Positions 20,701 through 32,365 of a stretch of 64,000 bases of DNA are shown here, in pieces. Position numbers and translations under genes: made by a program. Below the pieces are notes generated by a model. That model saw only the letters and a list, made by a program, of their open reading frames with translations. It was not told where the DNA came from and made no database searches. Source of the DNA: Manis javanica. Taxonomy: Eukaryota; Chordata; Mammalia; Pholidota; Manidae. Position 1 is the first letter of the stretch. Every line of letters starts with the position of its first letter. The stretch spans positions 42,970,001-43,034,000 of the forward strand of contig NC_133158.1 in NCBI RefSeq assembly GCF_040802235.1. The letters run 5' to 3'.

Positions 20701-21690
20701 GTGGCCCAATTGCTACATCAGCATCTGTTACATATGGGGTTAAAGACAATGTGGGCTGTAGCCCATCGGTGGGGCTTGCCATTGACCTTTGAAGAAGTTA
20801 GCTGAGCCCGGAAGGAGTTCCCAGCATGTAGTGCAGATCAGCAAACCACCAAGAGGGGCCTGGAGCATCTCTTTGCAGCCTATAGCCAGTCGCTGGTGAT
20901 TGAGAACAATCAAGGCACCCACTTTATTGGACATGAGTTGCAAGGATTGGTGCAGCAATTAGGAATAAAGTGGATATTTCATGTACCGTATACTCTTAAC
21001 AGGGCAGGTATGATAGAGAGGTACAACAGTTTGTTGAAATCTGACCTGAAGTCAGGCACCAGTAGTCTACGAGGTTGGTCAGTTTGCCTGTGGACCGTGC
21101 TGCAGCATTTGAATGAGAAGCCACGTAAAGGAGCTTTGAGCCCTGTGGATGTGCTCACACACCTTCTGCCTCTCCTATACAACTGTACGTTCAAACGAAA
21201 GAAGAGCTATTGAAGCCAGGATATGGCCAGCAGAGCAACATCCTGCTGCCAGCCCTACTGCATTAATCCCTGGAGACACTGTTGAATGGACCTGGCCCTG
21301 GAAATTTTGACTCATGGATCAGTGATGGCTGGCCTTTCTGGCACCTTGTGGAAAGGCCTGGCTGGCCTCATGTGCATGCCTGGAATAACAGCTGAATGGC
21401 CCCCAAAGATCATGGTAGTGAACCCAAAACGTCCAGGACGTAAGAGCATCTTGCGGGGAAGTTTTGTTTTATCTTTATGGTCAGTGCATGTACCTCCCAT
21501 AGCCCTATATGTTGACCCATCTGTAACTCCCACAGGGAGGGGGGTGAAAGTCTGGTATACTAGACCAGGACGAGGTCTCATTCCTGCCACTGTCCTACCA
21601 CAGGACCCCTCTCTTGCATGTATCCTACCAGATGGACAAGATTTGCCTATGCTGGTGTCATTAAAACATGTATCTTATCGCCCTTAGGTT
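20701..21690 (+). pseudogene. pol: ERV-A1 integrase remnant
   Basis: The core contains NNQGTHFIGHE (20905-20940) and GMIERYN (about 21008-21030), corresponding to the second acidic residue and the final Glu of the DDE triad. The expected Asp before QGTHF reads Asn. A C-terminal SH3-like part follows in the same frame at about 21540-21687 (VWYTRPGRGLIPATV ... LPMLVSLKHV). Stops separate the two pieces near 21214 and 21285. Not functional. Confidence 0.85.
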
Positions 21691-21982
21691 ATTTTCTCCT
21701 ACAGTCCTTGTGGCTTGGATATGTTCCCTGGCTGCAGCTGCTGCATGATGATTGCTCTGAACCCTCAGCTACTGTCTGCCTTTGGAATGGACGAACTATG
21801 GACTTAATCTGAATAAGACTCTGAACCTCGCTGAATCCTCCGGCTTGAGGGTTATCATGATTTTATTGCTGTTATTGTTATGTCATTAGTCTGGTCACAA
21901 TGCTCCAGTTTTCTCACTGAGGGACCATTGCAGAAGAAGGGGAATGAGTAGATTGTAAGGCGAGATTTCTGGAGAGGTGGCC
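21691..21982 (+). other. ERV-A1 3' untranslated segment
   Basis: Between integrase and the 3'LTR. A purine-rich AGAAGAAGGGGAATGAG near 21933 could be the polypurine tract but lies about 35 bp from the LTR. The equivalent at 23111-23170 in ERV-A2 has the same spacing. No env. Confidence 0.5.
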
Positions 21983-22293
21983 TGTGGGTAAAATTGTAAT
22001 ATCTTCAGAATATCTTGCCTGGCTTTAGTGCATTTGCATATTTCAGGAGTGGAGAGAAGTCCATCTCCGTGTCATTGGGTAATTACCTGGGCAACCGAGG
22101 GCGTGTCTGAACCTGAGAGGTTAAGGGAAGGGGGCTTGCTTGCTTGCTTGCTGGCTTCATCCAGAGCAGAGGAGAAAGATGGCCCAGGACTGCAGTTTGT
22201 GAGCAATAAACAGGTTTTAACTTTATTTCTCCCTTTGACTGATTTCAGTTTTTAGAGGTATTTTGCCCCAGGATTTCCTCTCCCAGACTTACA
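21983..22293 (+). repeat. ERV-A1 3' LTR
   Basis: TGTGGGTAAAATTG ... AGACTTACA, 311 bp. Differs from the 5'LTR at many sites. Confidence 0.9.
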
Positions 22294-22809
22294 ATATATA
22301 TTTAGAAACATTTTAAGATGAATAGGCAAGGCCTGGATTTTTAGGTAGAGATAACCCGGGCTTTGAAATGCTTTTAGACTCTCTGTTCTTGGTCTTGTAA
22401 AGGCTCAGTTTGCAAAACAAGGGCTGAAATATCCATCCACCTATGTTGAAATGTTTCAGTTTGGCCAAAAGTGTTTTCATTATTCAGTCCTTAGCATAAA
22501 GTCAGATTTCAGCTGGGACAAAGAGTAAATACTTTTGGCAAGAAGCAACTTCAAAAGGGGTGCAAAAGACATTTACTAGATCTAGAGTTTCTCCCAAAGA
22601 TAACCAAAGAACCGACAACCTGCAGAAGCCGGGAAGGCAGGAAGCCAAGGAGATGAGCAAGAAGGCAAGCGCTGTTCCAATGGGTCTGGATTTTCAAAAG
22701 AAGGGGCATCATGAAACCCCTTTCCTTCCTCTGCCTGCCCCAGCACATTGGCCTTCTGTTGATCTTCTGCAGGACGGTGTAACTCGGCAGGGGGCGGGTT
22801 GGGAGGGGG
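22294..22809. other. Unassigned spacer between ERV-A1 and ERV-A2
   Basis: About 515 bp separating two family A proviruses whose 3'LTRs face each other. No gene or recognised repeat. Open frames near 22560-22860 are short and unrelated to retroviral proteins. Confidence 0.4.
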
Positions 22810-23110
22810 TGATAATCCTGGGGGCAAAAACCTTTGAAACCGAAATCAGTCAAAAGGAGAAATGAAGTGGGAGAAGCCCATCAATTTCTTCCAAGCAGTC
22901 CCTTTCTGCTCTCCTGTGGGTCTCACAACCCAGCTGCAGAAAAAGAGGCCCCACCCAACCTCCTCCGGCCAAATAAGCCCCAGCTTGCCCTGTAATTACC
23001 TATTGATATGGAAATGGCTACTCTCCACCCCTTGGAAACACCTATTGTGTGGAGCTGCACTAAAATAAAGCCAGGTGAGAGATTCTGGAAATAGTGCAAT
23101 TTTACCCACA
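22810..23110 (-). repeat. ERV-A2 3' LTR
   Basis: The minus strand begins TGTGGGTAAAATTGC and ends near GGATTATCA. Similar throughout to the family A LTRs, including the CCTATTGATATGG-type block (here on the plus strand). Confidence 0.82.
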
Positions 23111-23419
23111 GAGCACCCCTCCAGAAATCTCTCCCTACAGTCTACTCATTCCCCATCTTCTGCAAGTGGCCCCTGGGTGAGAAAACTGGAGCATTGTAAC
23201 CAGACTAATAACATAAAATCATGATAATCCTCAAGCTGAGAGATTCAGCTGGGTTCAAAGTCCTATGCAGATTAAGTCCATAGCTCGTCCATTTCACAGG
23301 CAGTCAGCAGCTGAACAGGTAGGGAGTTAAGAGTAATCATGACCTGGCAGCTGCAGCCAGGGGATGGGTCCAGGCCAGAAGGACTATAGAAGAAAATAAC
23401 CTTAAGGGCAGTAAGATAC

Positions 23420-23900
23420 ATGTTTTAATGACACCAGCATAGGCAAATCTTGTCCATCAGGATACAATCAAGAGAGAGGTCCTATGATAGTACAGTGGCA
23501 GGAATGGGATCTCGTCCTGGTCTAGTATACCAGACTTTCACCCCCCTCCCTGTGGGAATTACAGGTGGGTCAATATATAGGGCTATGGGAGGTACATGCA
23601 CTGACTATAAAGATAAAACAAAGCTTCCCCGTCAGATGTTCTTACCTCCTGGTTGTTTTGGGTACACTATGGTGATCTTTGGGGGCCACTCTGTCTATAT
23701 TCCAGGGATACACAGGAGGCCAGCCATCGCTGGTCCGTGTGTCAAAATGTCCAGGGCCACGTACACTCAACAGTGTCTCCAGGGTTTAATGCAGTGGGGG
23801 CTGGCAGCAGCATGTTGCTCCGCTGGCCGTACCCTGGCTTCAGTAACTACTTGGTTTGCACATACAGTTGTATAGGAGAGGCAGCAGTATGTGTTAGCAT
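23420..23900 (-). pseudogene. pol: ERV-A2 integrase C-terminal remnant
   Basis: Inverse match to 21290-21690 of ERV-A1, covering the C-terminal DNA-binding part. Frames are broken. The DDE core between this and 24111 is largely deleted: similarity jumps near 23975 from the core's downstream side to the zinc-binding side. Confidence 0.75.
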
Positions 23901-24110
23901 GTCCACAGGGCTCAAGGCTCCTTTTGGTATTTCTCACTCAAACACCATAGCACTCACTCTCCACACAAGTCATGGCATACTGATATCCTCATATGGGCAG
24001 AGGCCCAATATAGTCTATCAGCCACCTGACAAGAGGTACTGGCCCCATTACTATTGCTGTGGGACTTGGTGTAAGTCCCACTTAGAGCACACAAGGCACT
24101 CCTTTTGGGC

Positions 24111-24873
24111 TCAGCTGACTTCTTCAAAGGTCAACGGCAAGCCCCACTGACGGGCTACAGCCCACACTGTCTTTTGCCCTGCATGCAACAAATGCTGGTG
24201 TAGCCATTGGGCCACATCAGAGGCAGGCTTTCCTTGTGGCCAGTGCACCTGGGCCAGTGTGTCTGCTTCATCATTCCCTAGGGATGCCAAAGGCAAATGG
24301 CCAGTCACATGATACATGGTAACAGTCTTAGTCTGACCAGAGGCCCACAGGTCTTGCCACAACTCTTGCCCCCAAAGGGGCTGGTGATCAACCATCCAGT
24401 TGGCATGGTACCATGTTTGTAGCTACAGGGTCAAGCCCCGATAGACGGCCCAGCTGTTAGTGTAGACAGCTATGGGGGAAGGCTCCTGGCTGATCACGAG
24501 CCATACTGCCCACAACTCAGCCCACTGGCTGCTCTTCTCCTCTCCATCTTCCATCCATATTGCCTCAGTCTTGGTATGGAAAGCCACAGCCCTCCAGTTC
24601 AGGGGTTCCCCACAACTGGAGCTGTCTGTGTACCAAGCATCTTCAGGTATAGGGGCTTTTCCTTCCCAATAAAGACTCGGCTACTTATAGCTCAAAAGCA
24701 AGTTCTTCCTGCTTTCCACTGGTATAGGTCACTGGCCCCAATAAGTGCTGGAGTTCTCTACTTAAGGAGCTAGTAGAGAGGGCACTGTGCTGCTGTAAAT
24801 ATGCACCCCATTTGGCCAGTGTAGGCTTCTGTGCCACACCACTCCATGGCCTTTGGGTCCAGTCTCGCACCAA
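24111..24873 (-). pseudogene. pol: ERV-A2 RNase H and integrase N-terminal remnant
   Basis: The 24111-24395 frame contains VTGHLPLASLGNDEADTLAQ, the RNase H C-terminal motif with its conserved Asp, followed by HQHLLHAGQKT, the His pair of the integrase zinc-binding domain. The frame stops at the core boundary. Upstream pieces (24395-24873) in other frames belong to RNase H. Several stops. Confidence 0.8.
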
Positions 24874-24969
24874 CCCTGCAATGGGATAGGTGGTTATTAC
24901 CTTGGTCGGAGCTGTTCTGATGATGGGCTCCGTAGCCAGCTAGGTGTGGTACACAACAGCCAGTTGTCT

Positions 24970-25985
24970 CTCTACCAAGGTGCACCAGACTTCTGCTCCT
25001 TTTCATAGTTGTGACCAGAACTGGTGTGTCCATTCAAGCCTCTGCCAAAGGCCCCACCCATAACGTGAACATCTAGGTCACAGGGCCTTGTTGAGTCCAT
25101 TATAGTCAAGGCCTGTATGGCCTTGACTACCTGCTTGGCAGCAGTAAAAGCAGCTGCACATGTCTCATCCCAGTCCCACCTGATACCCTTTCGTACCAAC
25201 CTGTATAAGGGCTTCAGAATTTGTACCAAGTGTGGGATAAACACTCTCCAGTAGCCCGAAAGACCCAAAACCTCTTGTAATACTGCCACAGTGATAGGGG
25301 TGGGGGAAGCCCGAAGGCCTTTCTATGACTGTCTATGATTGCTTCTGGGATAACTTTAGTTTTACCTGACCAGACAACCCCCAAGAATTTCACAGACAAA
25401 TGAGGTCCCTGAACCTTGGTGCTGTTCACAGCCCATCCTTTCTCCTGTAGATGTTGCGACAGTCTAGGAACTGCCCCTTCTAAATCTGCAAGAGAATCAG
25501 ACGTGAGCATAATGTCATCAATGTAGTGATACAGCCTCACCATTTGTGGTTTCTTCCATGAGGCCAAGTCCTGGGCTACAAGCCTGTGGCAGATGGTGGG
25601 ACTGTGGAGGTATCCCTGTGGGAGGACAGCGAATGTCCACTGCTGGCCCTCCCATGTGAAGGCAAACTGTTCCTGGCTTTCCTGTGCTATGTCAATAGAG
25701 AAGAAAGCATTAGGAGATCCACAACATAATTAGAAGATCCACATCCCTAGTTCATGACTGAGGGTGTCCAGATGTCTGCTATAGAGGAGACAGCAGCATG
25801 CAAAGCGGGTGTGACTTGTTCAATTCCCTATAGTCCACAGTCATATGCCAGGAGCCTCTGGCTTTTTCACTGGCCACACTGGGGAATTCAAAGGACTCTG
25901 AGTGGGCTTTATGATGCCCACCCTCTCCAACTCCTGGAGAGTTTCCAATTTCCTGTGCTCCCCAGGCAATTTATATATACTACTT
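24970..25985 (-). pseudogene. pol: ERV-A2 reverse transcriptase remnant
   Basis: Catalytic YIDD at 25514-25525 in the context HYIDDIMLTS; an upstream LPQGYL motif near 25600-25620; a downstream thumb/connection segment in the 24972-25289 frame (GLSGYWRVFIPHL ... LKPLYRLV). These are ERVL-type reverse transcriptase signatures. At least three frame changes and internal stops break it. Confidence 0.88.
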
Positions 25986-25993
25986 AATAGTTG

Positions 25994-26296
25994 TCACCTG
26001 TGAGGTACAGGCAGAGCTACAGGTGGGTGCTTAGCCTGTCCCCTCAGAACTGCCTTTACCACACGTACCCTCAGTCTGAACTGCAGTGGTCTGTAACCAC
26101 AGGCCCTGCAGGATATCTGCCCCCAAAATATATTCTGGGATGGGAGAAATTTACACAGTATAGGGGTTAACACCCTGTTCCCAATGGGATTTGGTCTTTC
26201 TAACTGCCTTCCCCCCATAGCATCTATCACAGTAGGGATTCCGGGAAAATGCTCAGGGTTGCCATGAATCAGAGAACACTCAGCTCCTGTGCCCAC
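25994..26296 (-). pseudogene. pro: ERV-A2 aspartic protease remnant
   Basis: Reads GTGAECSLIHGNP where retroviral proteases carry the catalytic D-T/S-G-A triad. The codon at 26291-26293 is GGC (Gly) in the place of the Asp. The remainder of this 100-residue frame is protease-like and runs into the pol region. Dead by this residue alone. Confidence 0.7.
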
Positions 26297-26669
26297 TGGT
26301 GTCAGGACACATTGTACATTCGTGGGGGGTCAATGAATTGCTAATTCTACATGTGGCCTCTGGTCCCCAGCACGTCCCTCAAGGTGGGGACCTTGATACT
26401 TCCCTCAGTCAAACCATGATGCTCAGTTGTCATCCTACGGGGCTGAGGGCCCAGGCGAATCCTGATTACTACCCCCTAGTAAGTCTTGCCAGGACACAGG
26501 TGGACATGGGGCCTTGACTCCAGTTTCCGTGTCCTGGACCTCAGTGGCTGGAACTACTGCTCTGGCTTCAATTGGTGCCACAGTTCTAACAATATTCTAT
26601 CGGGCTGCCCATTGAGTTTTTCTTTCCCTACCCCAGCCTTTATCAAATCAACCCACATCTGGGTCTTCA

Positions 26670-27300
26670 AGACATTCACGGGCCCTTTGCACCTCTCCTC
26701 GCAGTCATGGCCCATACTTCCTTCCGTGCCCTTATTGTTTCAACCTCCCCCAGATCTGCTAAAGTAGGAGTAGCCTCACTTATGGGTTCCCCTATGTGGG
26801 GGGCAAGAGTATTCACTAGGGACCCAAAGAGAGATGGGGGAGCTATAGGGAGCACCAGGTTTCTCATTCCTACAGTGAACACCTCATCAGAGCCCTGGGG
26901 TCCATATTATAGATGATATTTTTCATACCCACCTCCTGTAATACCTGCTGGAGCTCTGCATACATTTCCCAGCTAGTGAGTAAGTCAGGTAAATCACGCT
27001 GATTAGGCCAAACTGCCCTGATGGCTGCTGTCAGCCAATCCAGAAGTACCTGATTCCCTGAGGTGTGATGGGCAATTTGCAAACACTGTAGGAGGGAAGG
27101 GAGAGTCATCAGGGAAGCCAATCTATGCATTTCAGAACCCAACATAACAATGTTTTCCACTCCTAAATCCCAGAGAGGCAAAAGCCTTGTAGGCAGAGGT
27201 TCTGACGGCCTCTGCTGATACAGGATGTTCACGTCCACCAGCTCATCCTGCGTATAGGGACAGAGCACGGAGTGCTCCCCATACTGGGGAGGGGGCGGCT
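26670..27300 (-). pseudogene. gag: ERV-A2 gag capsid remnant
   Basis: The 26870-27268 frame (132 residues) resembles an ERVL-type capsid: TRLLPLWDLGVENIVMLGSE, then helical segments with LLDWLTAAIRAVWP and ending MDPRAL. A further capsid piece lies in 26676-26882. The family is the one from which mouse Fv1 was derived, but nothing here suggests domestication: the frame is stopped and interrupted. Confidence 0.8.
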
Positions 27301-27990
27301 CTTCCCCTGAGGGGCCCGCAGATGTTGCACTTTTAATTTTTTAAATTATAACCGGGTGGGCTTTTAATACAGGGGAAGCTGGTGCCTCAGGCAGTGGCCT
27401 CGGCAGCAGTTCAGCCCTCGGGCCCACCCCCTCATCCTCTCCCAACACCTCCTCTACCATCTCTGGGGCTGAAGGCACTGCTCTTTCCTCCCCCTCGCCC
27501 ATGGCCACCTCCCGCAATGCAGATTATCTGCTGTCTCCTCCCTCACTGCTAACATATCGTCCAGGAGAGTGACCTGTCCTCTCAATAACTGTCTCTCTTT
27601 CTTAACGGCATCCCATAGGTCATTGCCCAGCTCCTCCAAGCGATGCTGAAGTGTGTCTCTCTCCTGCCGAAGGCTTTCTCCTCGATAACACTTTTCCCTA
27701 TCTCGAGGAACAGAGATCCCACAATCCCGGCTGCTACACGACCACTCAGGGCCTCTAAGCAGTCTTCCATCTCATGGAGGGCTAATTCCACAGCTTCCAG
27801 TGTCTCCACCCTTCCCCCGTTCTGGAGAAGGCCCTACCCCTTTAGGAGGTGCTTTACCCTAGACCAATTCCCCACTAGGGGATCCCCAGCTAGGGGGCTC
27901 TTGGGTGAAGCTGCACCCTCTACCGCTGCAGCCACTTGGCATGTCCCCACCATCTCTAGGGGCAGCCCACCCAAGGGTCATACCCATGTA
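27301..27990 (-). pseudogene. gag: ERV-A2 gag N-terminal remnant
   Basis: Frames 27454-27639 and 27582-27809 are rich in Glu/Leu/Arg heptads, consistent with the coiled-coil N-terminal part of ERVL Gag. Proline-rich linker sequence near 27280-27480. The start region at about 27980 matches ERV-A1 at 20208. Confidence 0.7.
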
Positions 27991-28008
27991 GACAGATTTC
28001 GGGTTCAG

Positions 28009-28026
28009 AGGTCCTGCCCACTACAT
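28009..28026 (-). other. ERV-A2 primer binding site (degraded)
   Basis: The minus strand reads TGATGTAGTGGGCAGGAC next to the LTR, then TCTGAACCCGAAATCTGTC as in ERV-A1. A diverged tRNA-Ser-like site. Confidence 0.55.
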
Positions 28027-29131
28027 CAGATACTCTGGAAAATTCTGGAGCAAAGTACCTCTGAAACCGAAATCAGTCAAAGGGAGAAATAAAGTGGGAG
28101 AAACCCGTTTATTTCTTACAGGCAGTTGTCCCACATCTATTGAGACCTGGCTGCCGAAGAAGAGACCTCACCCAATCTCTCCGGTCTGCTAGCCCTTGTA
28201 ATTACCTATTGATATGGAGATGGTACTTCTCTCCACCCCTTGTGATGTAGGGGTTTTTGTTTGCGGAGGCGAAGAATGAGCTTCACAAACAGTCAAGGTA
28301 GGAGAGCAAGGTACAGGCTTTTATTTAGAGATAAAATGAAGGGACAGAGCTCCCGGCTCATGCCAGGAGGGGACAAGAGAGTCTGTAGTGGTGCGTTGTC
28401 TAGGGGGTTTTATAGGCAGCTGAGGATTTTTCGAAAACATAAAAAAACTTAGGGGTGTGGACTTGTTAAGTGGTCCCTGAATATTTAGAATTAACTTAAC
28501 ACAAGTAACTTCCTCTGATGATTTCTCCCTGAGATACCAGCATCTTGGTCTGGGGACATATGAAACAAGGCCACCTGCTCAGCTCCCAAGGTGGGCCGAG
28601 GTATTGTTTGCTAAAGAGTAAGTTAAGAATTTCTAACATCTTAACTTCCTGGGTATTAAAATGCAATCTTATCTTTAAGGTGAAATCCTTCCTGCCTTTT
28701 ACTGTGTTGTTTATGCCTGGGCTTACTTGCTAAATTAGTTGCCCAGTTTGCAAAATCACTTCATCAGATCTGAAGGAGAAAGACAGCACATAGGCCTGGG
28801 CCTTTTAGTATGCTAAAGAGAACCTTACACATGATTATAAATGGTTAGCATAATAAAACATGTGCTACTCTTCTTTATCTGGGGAACATTAACTGTTTTC
28901 ACTGAAGAATGACTCTAGAGCTCAATATTTAACATAAGAGTTTTAGCAGGGGGGTTTCCTTGCATGTAGTTACATTGCTCTGACTGCAAATATCTCGCCC
29001 TGCCCCATCCAGGGGCCCTCACCCTACTCTGACTATATCCATGGTCCCTGTCTCACTTGGAAACACCTATTGATATGGAGATGCACGAAGGCCAGGTGAG
29101 AGATTCTGGAAATACTGCAATTTTACCTGTA
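28027..29131 (-). repeat. ERV-A2 5' LTR, interrupted
   Basis: Family A LTR sequence at 28027-28242 and 29056-29131, separated by LTR-B. Right end ...GCAATTTTACCTGTA corresponds to the TGTGGGTAAAATTGC start with mutations. Confidence 0.8.
28243..29055 (-). repeat. Solo LTR-B inside the ERV-A2 LTR
   Basis: 813 bp; the minus strand reads TGAGACAGGGACCATGG ... CCCCTACATCA. Flanked by a 4-bp duplication CTTG (28239-28242 and 29056-29059), the gammaretroviral size. TATA (CTATAAAACCCC) lies near 28410 and AATAAA near 28325, both on the minus strand. This intact copy defines the LTR-B family used to read the split copy in ERV-C. Confidence 0.9.
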
Positions 29132-29489
29132 GATGTGGATATTAATTTTTGCTGCAAACCTAATTTCAGTACTTTTATCATGTCAAGGGAATCCCTAAGG
29201 CTGGTGTTACACTAATAGGATAATTGAGAGCTCTCCATAAGCTGTATTTTTTCTTTCTAATATAACCAATTTAAAGAATCCATTGTCTGGCTGTTAATGA
29301 GTAGGATCTTAATAGTGAGTCAAACCAATAGGCCTTTGTGTGGAAAGACCCAGAGGGATCTTTCCAGACTTAAACTAAGGATGCAAGGGGCATCCCTAGA
29401 GGGCATAGATGACAGCCCCAACGATCCACAAAGTTCACTCCTATACCCTAAGAAAGCAGAAACCTTTGTTGCACAGATCATAAGAATGG
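29132..29489. other. Unassigned sequence
   Basis: AT-moderate, no gene. May belong to LTR-F, whose 5' border I cannot place. Confidence 0.35.
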
Positions 29490-30130
29490 TGTAGTGGGAA
29501 TGACATCTCCAGTGTCTTGCAAATGTGAGACTCCTCTGTTAGAATAGACAGCTAGTTATACACAAACAGGAGAAAGGGGCCAGCCCATCACCAAGGAAGA
29601 CTCTGCCCATACCACCCCTAAGCCTTACTCAGTTCCCAGTTCCACAGTCAAGGGCACCTAGCTTATCAGGAGGCCCAAAGACACCTTGATAGTCAAGAGG
29701 CCCAGAACCACAGGGGTCTCCCTGATTACAGGGCATAAACAAGGTCCAAAGACTGTGTCCTCAAGTAACCTCACCTTATTAAAGGAACATCTAAATCTTA
29801 TTAGCATTGCAGTTTTGGCCCCTTCCAGCGAGGGCTTTTCTTGGGCACTTATGGGGAAGGTGCCTGTGCACTGAGAGAAAGGTTAGATCTGTCAATCAAT
29901 CTGTCAATCAAATGACATAGAAGCAGGGCAGGACGTCCTGCCACCTTAAGAAAAAAATAAACCAACCTTAACCCTAATAATGGGGCAGCTTCTGGTTTCC
30001 AGACAGCCGGCTCTCCTGTCTTGAGAGTGTACTTTTCACTTTAACCCAATAAATTCCTTGCTGCCTTTCTTGCTGTCTGGTCTCTGGACAGAATTCTCTC
30101 CTTCAGGAAGACAAGAATTGGGGTAACACA
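29490..30130 (+). repeat. Probable solo LTR-F
   Basis: LTR-like order: an A-rich TATA-type AAGAAAAAAATAAACC near 29950, AATAAA at about 30048 (CCCAATAAATTCC), then a CT-rich U5 with TCTCTGGACAGAATTCTC and an end GGGTAACA. Borders estimated; no duplication found. Confidence 0.5.
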
Positions 30131-31121
30131 ACATGTTCCACCGGTAACACCTGCATGGGTAACAGACCCGCTAAACTGGAAGGTGATACGGGAATGGGAC
30201 TTTTCCAGCACTAACACACAGCCAAGGTTGGGATGACAGAAGTCCTTTAGTGGCTGGGACCTCTTATGACAAACGCCTCTGACAGCTGGTACAGCCAGAC
30301 AAAGAACAGACTCCGGGGTCCACAGCCTGTGGGGCTGCCCGCCGGGTGTGTGCTGGTATGAGCACCCTCCAGGTGGCAGGGGCCAGAGAGGGTGTCCCTA
30401 TGGTCACAAAGCCAAGGTCTCAGGATATGAAACAAGACATAAGGGAAACTTACATGCACATTAACAGCTTTAGCCGAGCCTTGGGTCTACTCAGAAGCCA
30501 AACTGACTTGTAGGAGCGCGAGCTGTGGGGTTGGGGACCGTGTGTTCTACAATGTGCCTCATTGCACAGAAAGTTTCTTGAGGTTGGCAGATGCCCTGAT
30601 GTTCGTCTAACCTGCTCAGTGACCAGCTCGCCCTATCACCGGGTGGGAGAGGGTCTCTCTGAGGGGGAGCGAGCTCTTAACAACCTTTCACTGCTCAACC
30701 CATGCCCACCAATTCTGGGACCCTGGCTCCCACATTTACCCCTAAGCAACGGCCTTGACCTGCTGTACATATTTACAAAGGACACAAAGATCCAAAGAAA
30801 ACCAAAGACCATATCTCGGAGGAAATAAACCAGCAAAAACCAAGAGTCCTCAACCAGATTCACCAAGAGTCTCCTAGTCCAAGGAGCCACCTCCACAATA
30901 TTTTCTCCTGCTCATCCAAATTTAGAGAGAGAGAAAAAGGAAAAAAGACTCTCACCATTCTTGCTGGAATCTCTGATCCCACAGACAGAGATTTGAGGAG
31001 GCTGACATGGTAAGAAATCTTACCTTCTACCAGCTGTCGTCAGATGTCCTGGTATCACTCAGCTGCGGCAGCCTGGAGGCAAGCACAGTCCAGCAAGTTA
31101 AAGCCTCCTGCTGACTATGTC
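30131..31121. other. Unassigned sequence, no gene
   Basis: About 1 kb without a recognised exon or repeat. A stretch at 30820-31080 could be retroviral leader in reverse, judging from its layout next to an LTR-like fragment, but no primer site is visible. Confidence 0.35.
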
Positions 31122-31250
31122 CACTGTTGGGGAGGAAGAAATTTCCTTGACCCCTCAAGGTTCTTATAGCTAAGAATCGAATTGACATGAGACAGATTAG
31201 CAGGAGAAAAGAAAGTTTAATTATATGTATGGGGAAGCCATAGACTGGGT
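31122..31250 (-). repeat. Old ERVL-type LTR-like fragment
   Basis: Contains 'ttggggaggaagaaatttcc', 'cctcaaggttcttatagctaagaatc' and 'gacagattagcaggagaaaag', a string of blocks I associate with ancient mammalian LTRs. Subfamily and strand are uncertain. Confidence 0.4.
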
Positions 31251-31254
31251 TCCT

Positions 31255-31450
31255 TTTTTGTAGCTTTTTAATAAAACCTGAAGTCAGGTAGTGTAATTCC
31301 TCCAACAGTTCTTTGTCAGAATTGTTTTGACTGTTCTAGGTCTTTCCATTTTTGCATTAATTTTAGATTTGACTTGTCGACATCTACAAAAAAAACACAC
31401 AAAAAAACCAGACCTATCGATTTGGAGGATGCATGAGTATATAGATCAAT
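31255..31450 (-). repeat. L1 ORF2 fragment (minus)
   Basis: Plus strand reads 'aacctgaagtcaggtagtgtaattcctcca' and 'ttgttttgactgttctaggtc', the antisense of L1 ORF2 near its middle. Short and diverged. Confidence 0.7.
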
Positions 31451-32365
31451 TTGAATTACATTCTTTTGTAGGTTTGAAAATATAAAATCAAACCTTCAGT
31501 CTATGAGTAAGTATTTAAAAATATATCATTTAAATTGTTTTTTACTCCTTTTATTCCTGAAAAAAATATCCTGACTTGGGGACAATAAACTTTGTGGCAG
31601 CTGGCCCTGAGTTTGAGGTGAGAGCTTAGGCTATCACTTCCTGAATCCAGTGATCAAGCTCAACATAAGCAAAACTGAGATAAGACAGTCTATGCTTCCC
31701 AGGTGACAGTGTGTAAAGACACCATCACTTGTGAAATATCACCAAGAACTTGAACCCAACTTAATTACGTTTGTAGAACCAGCTTCTATTTACCGGAAAC
31801 ATTAAGTTGGAGGAAGACCCTGAGTGACATAACACAGAAGAAATAGACAATTTCAGAAAGTAGAACATTTGACAGAACCAGCCACCCATTTCTTCAAGTC
31901 AGTGGGACATTTTTTTAAGCAAGAGGAACATCTCCCTAAAAAGACCTGCAGGATCTTACAAGCATATGTAATGAGCATGTCTCATTAGGAACCTGATTCA
32001 AACCAACCAACTGGCAAAAGACATTTTTGAGACAAATGGGGAAATTTGAATATGAACTCATTTTTAGATAGCACCCGGGGATCAGTATTGCTTTTGTTAG
32101 CTTTGGAAAGGGAATTGTGGTTCTGTAAGAAGTGTTTATAATAGCTTGCATCTCTATGAATACCAACTTATGTAAGGGTAAAATGACATGATGTCTAGGA
32201 TTTGCTTTAAAATACTTCATCAAAGAAGAGAATAAAGGAAGAGGTTGGCTAAAGCCAATGCTGCCGAATCTTGGTACCTTGAACCTGGAGAACAGGATCA
32301 TGCATGTGGAATTAACTGTTCTCTTCACTTTTAAAGAGGCTTGAAATCTTGTTTAAAATAAAAAT
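31451..32365. other. Unassigned sequence, no gene
   Basis: AT-rich. A minus-strand frame of 130 residues at 31936-32328 has no domain I recognise and is probably chance. Confidence 0.4.

Larger units (their letters stand above)
19850..22293 (+). mobile_element. ERV-A1: deleted ERVL-like provirus
   Basis: Plus-strand provirus with LTRs 19850-20162 and 21983-22293, primer site 20165-20184, and a 1.8-kb interior. The gag start region is joined directly to an RNase H remnant and integrase; protease and most reverse transcriptase are deleted. Integrase runs almost to the 3'LTR with no env, as in ERVL. ATATA lies on both sides (19841-19845 and 22294-22298) if extra TG units at the left border are ignored. 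LTRs are clearly diverged, so it is old. Confidence 0.88.
22810..29131 (-). mobile_element. ERV-A2: ERVL-like provirus split by LTR-B
   Basis: Minus-strand provirus: 5'LTR 28027-29131 (with an 813-bp LTR-B inside), primer site 28009-28026, gag about 27830-26670, protease 26296-25994, reverse transcriptase about 25980-24970, RNase H and integrase N-terminus about 24870-24111, integrase C-terminus about 23900-23420, and 3'LTR 22810-23110. The gene order and absence of env fit ERVL (class III), and Gag and pol motifs agree. Many stops and frameshifts. Outer target duplication not recognised. Confidence 0.88.

Noticed and set aside
26870..27268. Possible domesticated Fv1-like capsid gene
   Set aside because: The capsid-like frame is short, framed by stops and part of a decayed provirus with dead protease and broken pol; nothing shows selection.
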